DNA of 8,864 nucleotides from Boseongicola sp. SB0675_bin_26 (GCA_009843725.1 VYCX01000193.1:1-8864); one strand, 5' to 3'. Positions 1 through 7,212 are shown, counted from the stretch's first letter. Numbers and translations are program-made. Notes: a model not told the origin generated them from the letters alone.

Positions 1-124
1 CATGCTCCGTGAAGGCGCGGCGCTTGCCCCAAAGCGAAACGTTCCATTCAACGGCAAGCGCCTCGCCGCCAAATGCAATTGCCAGTGCGGCCACGCTCAC
101 GCGGCCAATCAGCTTGTTCATCAT
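1..124 (-). CDS. dctP: TRAP transporter substrate-binding protein, DctP type (N-terminal fragment)
   Basis: Only the first 41 codons are in the window; the gene continues past the left edge. The product starts with a typical Sec signal peptide: MMNK, then a hydrophobic stretch over residues 9-20, then a likely signal peptidase I site after GEALA (residue 24). The mature start VEWNVSLWGKRRAFTEH resembles the first beta strand of DctP-family periplasmic binding proteins. Such a protein would bind C4-dicarboxylates or related organic acids in the periplasm and hand them to the DctQ/DctM membrane subunits. Two tandem ATG codons (122-124 and 119-121) follow a strong AGGAGGAGGT ribosome site at 128-137, so either could start translation. 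The gene lies 117 bp downstream of dctBD on the same strand, which supports the assignment and suggests DctBD controls it. The family call rests on a short stretch and on context; the exact substrate cannot be read. Confidence 0.72.
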   Translation of the reverse strand, partial: MMNKLIGRVSVAALAIAFGGEALAVEWNVSLWGKRRAFTEH

Positions 125-127
125 CGG

Positions 128-137
128 ACCTCCTCCT
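128..137 (-). promoter_or_regulatory. Strong ribosome binding site of dctP
   Basis: The minus strand reads AGGAGGAGGT, an extended match to the anti-Shine-Dalgarno sequence. It contains two overlapping AGGAGG cores. The upstream core is 7 nt from the first ATG (124) and the downstream core is 7 nt from the second ATG (121), so both starts are well served. A site this strong fits an abundant periplasmic binding protein. Confidence 0.75.
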
Positions 138-224
138 GTCCTGAACGGTTTCACGTGCCTGCAGGCTGCCCGATTCCCGAGGCCCGTCCAATGAAGGAAA
201 TTGCGTGCGAACGGACGGAAGCCC

Positions 225-238
225 TGCGGATTTCCGCA
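225..238. promoter_or_regulatory. Inverted repeat, candidate DctD operator upstream of dctP
   Basis: TGCGGA-TT-TCCGCA is a perfect 6-bp inverted repeat with a 2-bp spacer, 3 bp past the dctD stop and about 100 bp upstream of the dctP start. A degenerate copy, GTGCG-AA-CGGAC with one arm mismatch (205-216), is centred 21 bp away, about two helical turns. DctD-type Fis-HTH regulators are known to bind tandem dyads upstream of transport genes, so an operator is the favoured reading. It could instead form a short hairpin after dctD, but no T-tract follows. Binding by this DctD is inferred. Confidence 0.4.
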
Positions 239-241
239 ATC

Positions 242-1537
242 TCAGAGCAGCGCATCCTTGTCCAGCCCGAGCTTCACGATCTTCTCGTTCAACGTTCGTC
301 GCGCGATGCCGAGGGTTTCGGCAACCGCATCCATCCGCCCCCCGTGCGACCGGATGGCCTTGCCGATGAGTTCGCGCTCGAAGGCGGCAACGGCCTCGCG
401 AAGGGTCGGAGGCACGTCCCCGTGCGCTTCGTCCAGGGCGAGCGCGGCCGCAACCGACCCCGCCCCGCGTCGCGCCAGAAGTACGCGCCGCTCCGCCACG
501 CTGCGCAGTTCGCGAACGTTGCCGGGCCAGTCATGGGCCATGAGAGCGGCGAGATCGTCTTCCGTCAGCTCCGGCGGCGCGACCTTGTAGGCCAGCGCCG
601 CCTCGGCGAGGAAATGCGAAAACGTCAGCGCGATGTCGTCTGGACGGCTGCGCAACGACGGCAGGACAAGAGTGAGGGTGTTGAGCCGGAAGAGAAGATC
701 CGGGCGAAGCCGCCCTTGCTGCACGGAAGTCTCCGGATCCTCGTTCGTGGCCGAGAGGACACGGAGGTCCGGACACGGCCGACGCCCTTCGGCCGGCAAC
801 GTGCTTTCCTCGATCTCCCTGAGCAGCATCGCCTGGACCTCGGGCGGACAGAGCGCGATCTCGTCCAGGAACAGCGTGCCGCCGGAGCCCGCCGCCAACG
901 TCCCTTCGCGGAGCCCCTCAGGGGTCATCGTGGCGCAGTTCAGGGCATGGAACGGCCCGCTGGAACGGGGACCGAGATCGTGGAGCGCGCGCGCGACCAG
1001 CTCCTTGCCCGTCCCGGTCTCGCCCTGGACAAGCACGGCAGCGGGACTGTCTGCCAGATCGAGAATCTCCGCGCGAATCCTCTCCATGCCGGCCGTCTGC
1101 CCGACAAGGATTCGGTCCAGCCCCGAGAGTTCCGCAAGCCGGGACCGCAGCCTGCGGTTGATCACGCGCATCGTGTGCTGCTCGGACGCATGGGAAAGGA
1201 CCCACAGGAGGCGGCTGGGCGAATACGGCTTCTCGACGAATCCGTAAGCGCCGTTCTGGATGGCCTCGACCGCCATGGGAATGTCGCCGTGGGCCGAGAT
1301 CAGCACCACCGGCGGCGATGTCTTCCGGTCAAGGCTCTCGAGCAGGTCCAGCCCCGACATCCCCGGCATGCGAACGTCGGTCAGGATCACGTCGGGCGAG
1401 TCCTGGGCGATTCGCCGTCCCGCGTCGGCCGCCCGTGCAAGCGCAGTGGCACGCCACCCTGCCGCCTCGATCAGGTCCACCAGCGAGTCCCGCATCTCGC
1501 GGTCATCGTCGACGACAAGCACGTGCCAGGCGCTCAT
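242..1537 (-). CDS. dctD: C4-dicarboxylate response regulator DctD, AAA+ type, lacking the GAFTGA loop
   Basis: 431-residue NtrC-family response regulator, expected to be phosphorylated by DctB and to control the adjacent TRAP genes. The receiver domain (about 5-115) has acidic residues D10 and D11, phosphoacceptor D54 in ILTDVRMPG, switch S81 and K103. The AAA+ domain (about 142-345) has Walker A GETGTGKE at 172-179, Walker B LFLDEI at 222-227, a sensor I-like SATNEDP near 262, the GRLRPDLLFRLN arginine-finger region at 275-286 and WPGNVREL at 337-344. A Fis-type HTH lies at about 388-425. The central oddity is the stretch between ALNC and GGTLF: 18 residues instead of the 36 of E. coli NtrC. 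This is an in-frame loss of the ELFGHEKGAFTGA segment that contacts sigma-54. R. capsulatus NtrC and TyrR are known relatives without this motif that act with sigma-70, so the same is inferred here. The start is the ATG that overlaps the dctB stop (ATGA). The frame stays open upstream to 1903, but that part overlaps the kinase ATPase domain. Confidence 0.88.
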   Translation of the reverse strand: MSAWHVLVVDDDREMRDSLVDLIEAAGWRATALARAADAGRRIAQDSPDVILTDVRMPGMSGLDLLESLDRKTSPPVVLISAHGDIPMAVEAIQNGAYGFVEKPYSPSRLLWVLSHASEQHTMRVINRRLRSRLAELSGLDRILVGQTAGMERIRAEILDLADSPAAVLVQGETGTGKELVARALHDLGPRSSGPFHALNCATMTPEGLREGTLAAGSGGTLFLDEIALCPPEVQAMLLREIEESTLPAEGRRPCPDLRVLSATNEDPETSVQQGRLRPDLLFRLNTLTLVLPSLRSRPDDIALTFSHFLAEAALAYKVAPPELTEDDLAALMAHDWPGNVRELRSVAERRVLLARRGAGSVAAALALDEAHGDVPPTLREAVAAFERELIGKAIRSHGGRMDAVAETLGIARRTLNEKIVKLGLDKDALL

Positions 1538-3246
1538 TGCGTTCGCTCCCGCCGGAATCCCACCCGGATCACGGTGCCGCCCGCCGGGCGCGCCTCGGCC
1601 GCCATCCATCCGCCATGGTCCTCCACGATTGCCGACGATATCGCCAGCCCCAGCCCGGTGCCCCGACCGCTCTCGCGGGTCGTGGCAAACGGCTCGCTCA
1701 GCTCGCAGAAGCCCATTTCCCCGAACCCGTGGCCGGTGTCGGCCACGCTGAACCGGATCTCGCCGTCGGACCGGTCGATGCCCAGCGTCAGTTCGCGACG
1801 GTCCGCGTCTGCCATCGCGTCGAGCGCATTTCGCATGAGATTGGTCATCACCTGTTCCATCCTCAGGCGGTTGCAGAGCAGCTCGGCGGGTCCGTCCGGC
1901 CATTCCTTCGCCAGCGTGACGCGGTTCGCCTTGAGATCGGAGGCCACGAGGTCCAGCGCCGCCTGCATCGCGTCGCGCAGGTCCACCACCTCGAACTCCT
2001 CCTTCCCGTTGCGGGCGAAGAACTTGAGCTGGCGCGCAATGCCCTCCATCCGGTCCACAAGCCCTTTCAGGCGGGACGTGAGCGCGCCGGAGTCACCTTG
2101 CATCTCGGCGGCGGCAAGATGGTTGCGCATGGCGGTGATCGGCTGCCCGAGCTCGTGCGTGACCGAGACCGCAAGCCGGCCCAGGGCCGCCAGCCTGCCG
2201 GCGCGCTCGAGTTCGGCCTGGGTTCGTTGCAGCTGCCGTTCAGCTGCCCGCCGCTCCTTGATTTCCGTTGCCAGCTTCCGGTTGGCCAGGCGCAGCTGCG
2301 CTTCCTCCTCTTCCGATCGCCGGAGCGCGGCATCGATCTTGCGGGTCCTCTGAAGCTGGACCCAGAAACCCGTGAGCGCGGCAAGAAGGAGAAAGCCGCC
2401 CGCCGCCAGCCAGCCGTGCGTCACCGCCTGCTCGCCAGACGCGAAATAGTGCATGGACCAGTCGTTGGGCAGGCTGGCCGATTGCAGGTGCAGGAGCGCT
2501 TCGCCACCGATCGTCGCGACCTGGCGGCCGGTCGGGCTCCAGTCCAGCGCATCCAGCGGCTTCGTTCCGAACTGCCGTGCATCCGCGATGCGCACCCTTT
2601 GCCCGTCCGTCAGCGGCGCGAGCGTCCGGTACCGCCATTCCGGCACAGAGGCCAGCAGCACCACGCCGTCGGCATTGGCAAGGAGCACGCGCTCGTCGGC
2701 CCTGCGCCAGCTTTCCTGGAGATCCGAAAGATCGATCTTCAGCGCAATGACCCCAAGCACGTCCGCCGCCTCGTCGACGACGGCATCGGCATAGAAATAG
2801 CCCGGAATGCCGGTCGTGGCGCCAATTCCGTAGAACCGCCCCTGCACGCCCAGAAGCGCTGACTTGAAATAGGGGCGGAAGGCGTAGTTGTGACCGACGA
2901 AGCTGCCGGCCGTGCCTGCGTTCGAGGCGGAGCGGGTCAGGCCGTCCGCGTCCATGAGGTAGATCGCTTCGATCCCGGCGCGCTCGGCGAATTTCGCCAG
3001 CCGCGCATCCAGGGGGCTGGTGTTCGCGCCCCTCGCCGTCTCGATGACGAAGGGATCGCGGGCCAGGATGAACGTCAGGTGAGAGAATCGCTCGAGTTCC
3101 GCCTCCAGCGTGCTTCTGTAAAGCGACAGGCGTGCACTCGCCCGATCAATCTCTTCCATCTTGAAGTACGCATGCGCAATCCAGAACGCCGCCATCGCTC
3201 CCGCGAGCGTCAGGAGCAGCCAGACCGTGAAGCTTCGATTGTACAT
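1534..3246 (-). CDS. dctB: C4-dicarboxylate sensor histidine kinase DctB
   Basis: 570-residue inner-membrane histidine kinase, expected to sense a dicarboxylate-like ligand in the periplasm and phosphorylate DctD. TM1 spans about residues 7-27. A periplasmic region of roughly 250 residues follows, with the hallmarks of the double-Cache (PDC) fold of DctB, including FVGHNYAFRPYFKSAL and GIPGYFYADAVVD. TM2 is at about 279-297, followed by a charged, probably coiled-coil linker. The HisKA helix carries H364 in VTHELGQPITAMRN. The HATPase domain has the N-box with N469 and N473 (NLMRNALDAM), the G1 box at D503 (DTGHGFG), an F-box-like EPFATT and the G2 box GRGTGLGLAI near 525. The stop overlaps the dctD start by ATGA, so translation is probably coupled. 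I chose the ATG at 3246 because TM1 follows at once. No good Shine-Dalgarno precedes it; a GTG 7 codons upstream is possible. The frame stays open to a TTG at 3459, but that part looks non-coding. Confidence 0.88.
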   Translation of the reverse strand: MYNRSFTVWLLLTLAGAMAAFWIAHAYFKMEEIDRASARLSLYRSTLEAELERFSHLTFILARDPFVIETARGANTSPLDARLAKFAERAGIEAIYLMDADGLTRSASNAGTAGSFVGHNYAFRPYFKSALLGVQGRFYGIGATTGIPGYFYADAVVDEAADVLGVIALKIDLSDLQESWRRADERVLLANADGVVLLASVPEWRYRTLAPLTDGQRVRIADARQFGTKPLDALDWSPTGRQVATIGGEALLHLQSASLPNDWSMHYFASGEQAVTHGWLAAGGFLLLAALTGFWVQLQRTRKIDAALRRSEEEEAQLRLANRKLATEIKERRAAERQLQRTQAELERAGRLAALGRLAVSVTHELGQPITAMRNHLAAAEMQGDSGALTSRLKGLVDRMEGIARQLKFFARNGKEEFEVVDLRDAMQAALDLVASDLKANRVTLAKEWPDGPAELLCNRLRMEQVMTNLMRNALDAMADADRRELTLGIDRSDGEIRFSVADTGHGFGEMGFCELSEPFATTRESGRGTGLGLAISSAIVEDHGGWMAAEARPAGGTVIRVGFRRERTQ

Positions 3247-3364
3247 CTGTTGAGCAAACACCAGCACTTTTCGAGGCCTGCGCCGATTCTCGAGCGATCC
3301 GCCGAGAGGCCCGGTGAGAAAATCCGTCGATCGGGCGGCGGCAAGCCGGAGACCAGTATCCTGA

Positions 3365-3392
3365 ATTCTGGCCGACGCGCAATGAGCGACAA
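3365..3392 (-). promoter_or_regulatory. Possible sigma-70-type promoter for dctBD
   Basis: On the minus strand TTGTCG (3392-3387) and CAGAAT (3370-3365) are separated by 16 bp, each matching four of six consensus positions. It would give a leader of over 100 nt before the dctB ATG at 3246. Such matches arise easily by chance, so this is only a candidate. Confidence 0.2.
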
Positions 3393-3485
3393 GGGGCAGG
3401 GCGTTGCTCTCGCACGGTTCAATTGTTGTTCGCCGGCGCACTTCCCGCGAATCAAGCAATTGCCGTGAGAACGACCCGCCCGGCG

Positions 3486-3514
3486 TTGATCGCCGTTCCG
3501 CTACGCACTACATC
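3486..3514 (+). promoter_or_regulatory. Possible sigma-70-type promoter for pepN
   Basis: TTGATC (3486-3491) and TACATC (3509-3514) are separated by 17 bp. The -35 match is good (TTGA) and the -10 is weak (three of six). Transcription would start near 3521, giving a leader of about 26 nt that includes the AGGA ribosome site at 3535-3538. Confidence 0.33.
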
Positions 3515-3546
3515 AACCCACGCGCAATACGGTCAGGATCGCGCCA

Positions 3547-6144
3547 ATGAACGACAACAGCGCGCCGCTAGTGCGCCTCGCCGACTATCGACCGCCATCA
3601 TGGCTGGTGGACTCCGTTCATCTGACTTTCCTGCTTGATCCGAAAGCAACCCGGGTCACTTCGCGCATCGCGTTTGCACCAAACCCCGAGGCAAGCGACC
3701 GAACATTTCGCCTCGACGGCGAGGGCTTGCGGTTCATCCGCGCGGTGATTGACGGCCAGCCGGTCCGCCCACGCCTCGATGAGCGCGGCCTGACCGTGGC
3801 AGTGCCGGATCGACCCTTCACGTGGGAATGCGACGTCGAGATAAGCCCGGGCGCCAATACCGAACTTGAAGGCCTGTACCACTCGGACGGCCTCTTCTGC
3901 ACGCAATGCGAGGCGGAAGGATTCCGGAAGATCACTTACTACCCGGATCGCCCAGACGTCCTGGCACCCTTCGACGTTCGGGTGGAGAGTGATCTCCCCG
4001 TTCTGCTCTCGAACGGAAACCTTGTCGCGGAGGGCAGCGGCTGGGCAGAGTGGCGCGACCCGTGGCCCAAGCCGTCATATCTCTTTGCACTGGTTGCAGG
4101 AGAGCTTGTCGCGCATCGCGACAGGCATCGGACCCCCGATGGCCGCAACATCAACCTCAACATCTGGGTCCGACCAGGCGACGAACACCGCTGCGCCTAT
4201 GCACTGGACAGCCTCAAGCGCGCGATGAAATGGGACGAGCGCGTCTATGGCCACATCTACGACCTCGACGTCTTCAACCTGGTTGCGGTCGACAACTTCA
4301 ATGCCGGTGCAATGGAGAACAAGGGCCTCAACATATTCAATTCGAAATACGTCCTTGCCTCGTCGGAGACCGCAACCGATGGCGACTACGAAGCGATCGA
4401 GAGCATCGTCGCACACGAATACTTCCACAACTGGACTGGCAACCGGATCACTTGCCGCGACTGGTTCCAGCTTTGCCTCAAGGAAGGACTGACGGTCTTT
4501 CGGGACCAGCAATTCACCGGCGACACGAGGGGACGGGCCGTCAAGCGCATCGACGATGTCATGGCATTGCGCTCGCGGCAGTTCAGAGAGGACAACGGCC
4601 CGCTCGCGCATCCCGTTCGGCCGGAACGCTATATCGAGATCAACAATTTCTACACCGCAACCGTCTACGAAAAGGGTGCTGAGGTCATTCGCATGCTGAA
4701 GACGTTGGCGGGCGACGCAGCCTATGAACGGGCGCTTCTGACGTATTTCGAGCGCCATGACGGCCAGGCCGCAACGGTCGATGATTTCTTTGCCTGCTTC
4801 ATGGAAGTAACGGGCGGTGGACTCGAGGGCTTCGAGCGGTGGTGGGACCAGTCCGGCACGCCCCGAATTGCAGTCGCCCGGCATTGGGATGGCGACCGAC
4901 TCAAGCTGACGCTTCGCCAGCGCACGCCGCCCACCCCCGACCAGCCAAGGAAGCGTCCGTTCCGTATCCCTCTCGCAGTCGGCGTGCTGGATCCGGACGG
5001 CACCCAGATCGCGGATACCGAAATTCTGGAACTCAAGTCGGAGACGGGGAGCTGGATCTTCGCGTCCGGACACGGCTGGACAGAAACTGACGCCCACCTG
5101 GTCGGTCCAGCGGTCGATTCGGACGACACGCCTGTTCTTTCGATGAACCGCGACTTTTCCGCGCCGGTGATCCTGGAACGACAGGTGTCCGAAGCCGAGC
5201 GTCTGACAGTTCTTGCGCACGACCCGGACCTGTTCAGCCGCTGGGAAGCCGGGCGATTGCTGGCCAAGGAAGACCTCGTCAAGATGGTCACAAGCGGCTC
5301 GGAGCCAGGCATGGCCTACATCGGCGCACTCGGGCAGCTTCTGTCAGACGGCTCGCTCGACCCGGCCTTCCGCGCGGCTGCGCTCGACCTGCCGTCGGAG
5401 GAGGACATTCTCCGCGCGGTCCGCGACGACGGTCAGATCCCGGACCCGATGCGCATCCATGACTGCCGCCGGGTGATGCGAACGGCCATTGCCGAACAAC
5501 TGCACGCCACATTTTCCCGGCTGTTTCTGGAGATGGATGTGCCCGGACCCTATCGCCCCGATTCGAAGGATGCAGGCCGGCGGGCATTGCGTCTCGCGTC
5601 GCTTTCGGCACTGGTCCGGGTGGAGGGACCTGATCCCGCTCGTGCGGTCTTTGCCGAGGCGAACAACATGACGGAAACGCTCGGAGCGCTGAGAACGTTG
5701 GTCCGCGCCGGCAAGGCGGACGAGGAACTTGTCACCTTCTTCGAGCGCTGGAAGGACGACCCAAACGTCCTGGATAAGTGGTTCTCCATCCAGATTCTCG
5801 AAGCCGGGCCGGACGCGGCGCTCGCTGTCGCAAGGAAGCTCACCGCACATCAACTGTTCAACTGGAAGACACCCAATCGCTTTCGAGCCGTGATCGGCGC
5901 CTTTGCCGCAACGATGTCAGCATTCCACCACCCGTCGGGCGCGGGTTACGAAATGATCGTCGACTGGCTCGCCAGACTTGATCCGGTGAATCCCCAAATC
6001 GCAGCACGCACGGCTACTGCCTTCGAAACAATGCAGCTCTTCGACGAGGAGCGCCAGCGCATGATGGTCCAGGCGCTTAAGCGCCTCCTCAAGAACCCCA
6101 GCCGGGACCTTGGGGAGATCGTGTCCAGGATTCTGGACGGGTGA
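3547..6144 (+). CDS. pepN: Aminopeptidase N (M1 family zinc metallopeptidase)
   Basis: 865-residue cytosolic aminopeptidase that removes N-terminal residues from peptides in the late steps of protein turnover. The length is very close to E. coli PepN (870). The N-terminal beta domain holds the substrate-side CTQCEAEGFRKI block (Q120, E122) and YYPDRPDVLA. The exopeptidase motif GAMEN is at 254-258. The zinc site is HEYFH at 290-294 (H290, H294, general base E291) with the third ligand E313 in LKEG. Y374 in FYTATVYEKGAEVIRM matches the transition-state tyrosine (Y381 in E. coli). The rest of the protein follows the bacterial PepN layout: a beta-sandwich, then a helical C-terminal domain. There is no signal peptide. 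The ATG at 3547 has an AGGA ribosome site 8 nt upstream. The gene is divergent from dctBD and 182 nt ahead of the acyltransferase gene. All catalytic residues are present, so it is probably active. Confidence 0.96.
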   Translation: MNDNSAPLVRLADYRPPSWLVDSVHLTFLLDPKATRVTSRIAFAPNPEASDRTFRLDGEGLRFIRAVIDGQPVRPRLDERGLTVAVPDRPFTWECDVEISPGANTELEGLYHSDGLFCTQCEAEGFRKITYYPDRPDVLAPFDVRVESDLPVLLSNGNLVAEGSGWAEWRDPWPKPSYLFALVAGELVAHRDRHRTPDGRNINLNIWVRPGDEHRCAYALDSLKRAMKWDERVYGHIYDLDVFNLVAVDNFNAGAMENKGLNIFNSKYVLASSETATDGDYEAIESIVAHEYFHNWTGNRITCRDWFQLCLKEGLTVFRDQQFTGDTRGRAVKRIDDVMALRSRQFREDNGPLAHPVRPERYIEINNFYTATVYEKGAEVIRMLKTLAGDAAYERALLTYFERHDGQAATVDDFFACFMEVTGGGLEGFERWWDQSGTPRIAVARHWDGDRLKLTLRQRTPPTPDQPRKRPFRIPLAVGVLDPDGTQIADTEILELKSETGSWIFASGHGWTETDAHLVGPAVDSDDTPVLSMNRDFSAPVILERQVSEAERLTVLAHDPDLFSRWEAGRLLAKEDLVKMVTSGSEPGMAYIGALGQLLSDGSLDPAFRAAALDLPSEEDILRAVRDDGQIPDPMRIHDCRRVMRTAIAEQLHATFSRLFLEMDVPGPYRPDSKDAGRRALRLASLSALVRVEGPDPARAVFAEANNMTETLGALRTLVRAGKADEELVTFFERWKDDPNVLDKWFSIQILEAGPDAALAVARKLTAHQLFNWKTPNRFRAVIGAFAATMSAFHHPSGAGYEMIVDWLARLDPVNPQIAARTATAFETMQLFDEERQRMMVQALKRLLKNPSRDLGEIVSRILDG

Positions 6145-6191
6145 GCAGCCCGCCGATCCGTCAGTTTCATGCCTTGGTCATGCTCTGGTGA

Positions 6192-6221
6192 TTGTGGAGT
6201 GCACGGCAAGAATCGTTTATT
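6192..6221 (+). promoter_or_regulatory. Possible promoter for the acyltransferase gene
   Basis: TTGTGG (6192-6197) and TTTATT (6216-6221) are separated by 18 bp in a gap that is visibly more AT-rich than the genes. The start site would be near 6228, about 100 nt before the gene. The -10 matches four of six and the -35 three of six, so this is weak. No convincing terminator for pepN was seen in the same gap, so read-through is also possible. Confidence 0.2.
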
Positions 6222-6326
6222 CGGACAAGAGTTCGCCAATCCAGAGGCGCTTCGATTGGGAGCAGTGCATTGCCTTTGGCAAAACGTGTCATGACTTCGT
6301 TGCCGAATTCAGGTTGAGTTCCGGTG

Positions 6327-7187
6327 ATGAAAGAACGCCTTGATCCCCTCATAGCGGAGCGTGCTCCGTGGCTCTTCCGGGATTCACATTTTTCCGCGCT
6401 GTCCCGTCGCGTTCTCATGTCGCTCCTAGGCTACCACAGGACCGTCACGCTCGGCGAACTCTATGACCCCTGGCCGGTCGAACGGATCATGCATCATTTG
6501 GCGGGCCTTCTTGCCCGAGACCTGGAGGTTGCAGGACTCGACAACCTGCTACGACACGGCCCGGCGCTGATCGTTGCCAACCATCCGACCGGAATCGCGG
6601 ACGGGATCATGCTGTATCACTCGATTTCCCCGATACGGCCCGACCTGTTCATCTATACGAATTCGGACATCCTGCGCCTTCTTCCGCAGTTTCAGAGCAT
6701 CATCGCGCCGGTCGAGTGGCGCCTCGACAAGCGAACGCGCGCCAAGACCCGCGAAACCCTGGAATACACCCGTACCGCGATCAATGCCGGTCGCATCGGC
6801 GTGATCTTCCCGTCGGGGCGGCTCGCGAAGCGGCGCGGGCTGAAGCTCCACGAGCGTGACTGGATGGCGTCGGCCGCCATGATCGCGCGCAAGTTCGGCC
6901 TGCCCGTAATACCGCTGCATATCCGGGCACGCAATTCCGCGCTCTTCTACCTCTTCGACCTCATTCACCCGACGCTTCGCGACATCACCTTGTTCTACGA
7001 GACCCTCAACAAGAACCGTCAGCCCTATCGCCTGAGAATCGGTGAACCGATCTCTCCCACCGCCCTGCCGGCAAGGTCGGAAGAGGCAATCGAATTCATG
7101 AAGAAGGCGACGCTGGCGCTTGGCGGGCGACATGCGCCGACCGTCTCGCTGGTGCAAAGCACCCGGATTCCCAGTTGGGTCCGGTGA
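6327..7187 (+). CDS. Lysophospholipid acyltransferase family protein (PlsC-like)
   Basis: 286-residue protein of the glycerolipid acyltransferase superfamily, which moves an acyl chain from acyl-CoA or acyl-ACP onto a lysolipid or similar acceptor at the inner face of the membrane. The catalytic block is VANHPTGIADG, with H86 and D92 separated by five residues. Classic PlsC has four (H-x4-D); an H-x5-D spacing is typical of hemolysin-like members (NHPxGxxDG). The second block is IFPSGRLAKRR at 160-170, in place of the PlsC FPEG motif. GLPVIPLHI near 191-199 matches the later conserved strand and proline. There is no clear transmembrane helix or signal peptide. The ATG at 6327 is preferred over a GTG one codon upstream; the ribosome site (GGTTGAG) is weak. 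The acceptor is unknown: phosphatidic acid, ornithine lipid or another lipid are all possible, so no symbol is given. It may be co-transcribed with pepN, but the 182-nt gap argues for its own promoter. Confidence 0.82.
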   Translation: MKERLDPLIAERAPWLFRDSHFSALSRRVLMSLLGYHRTVTLGELYDPWPVERIMHHLAGLLARDLEVAGLDNLLRHGPALIVANHPTGIADGIMLYHSISPIRPDLFIYTNSDILRLLPQFQSIIAPVEWRLDKRTRAKTRETLEYTRTAINAGRIGVIFPSGRLAKRRGLKLHERDWMASAAMIARKFGLPVIPLHIRARNSALFYLFDLIHPTLRDITLFYETLNKNRQPYRLRIGEPISPTALPARSEEAIEFMKKATLALGGRHAPTVSLVQSTRIPSWVR

Positions 7188-7192
7188 CCGCT

Positions 7193-7212
7193 CCCCACCC
7201 TGAAGGACGGGG
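7193..7212. repeat. GC-rich hairpin resembling an IS200/IS605 end
   Basis: Four C and four G residues bracket ACCCTGAAGGAC. Read on the minus strand, the 20-nt unit folds into a stem of 8-9 pairs with two G-T wobbles around a TTCA tip. The minus-strand core CCCCGTCCTTCAGGG is close to the end hairpins of IS200/IS605-type elements. It begins 6 nt after the acyltransferase stop. No transposase gene is present, so it would be a remnant. It could instead act as a weak terminator, but no T-run follows on the plus strand. Confidence 0.33.

Larger units (their letters stand above)
3247..3546. other. Divergent intergenic region between dctB and pepN
   Basis: This 300-bp gap holds the 5' regions of two divergent genes. 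I see no RNA gene and no convincing small ORF. The minus frame upstream of dctB stays open for 71 codons but has no hydrophobic or recognisable segment and starts only at a TTG. Two CAATTG palindromes (3420-3425 and 3457-3462) lie 37 bp apart; their meaning is unknown. Candidate promoters for each direction are listed separately. Confidence 0.6.

Noticed and set aside
225..238. The TGCGGA dyad as a rho-independent terminator of dctD.
   Set aside because: The stem is 5-6 pairs with a tiny loop and no T-tract follows on the minus strand; an operator fits better.
1538..1903. A 122-codon N-terminal extension of dctD.
   Set aside because: It overlaps the DctB ATPase domain in another frame, and the receiver domain begins right at the ATG at 1537.
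2..2353. A 783-codon open frame on the plus strand across dctD and half of dctB.
   Set aside because: It is antisense to two genes with clear domain motifs, starts at the window edge and shows no recognisable domain. Long antisense frames are common in GC-rich coding DNA.
1318..2862. A 514-codon plus-strand frame opposite dctB.
   Set aside because: Arginine- and proline-rich shadow of the kinase gene, with no motif and no ribosome site noted.
4075..5220. A 381-codon minus-strand frame inside pepN.
   Set aside because: Fully antisense to the zinc-site region of pepN, with no domain of its own.
6270..6282. TTGCC-TTT-GGCAA hairpin between pepN and the acyltransferase gene, as a terminator.
   Set aside because: Five-pair stem with a three-base loop followed by AA and then mixed sequence, not a T-run on the plus strand.
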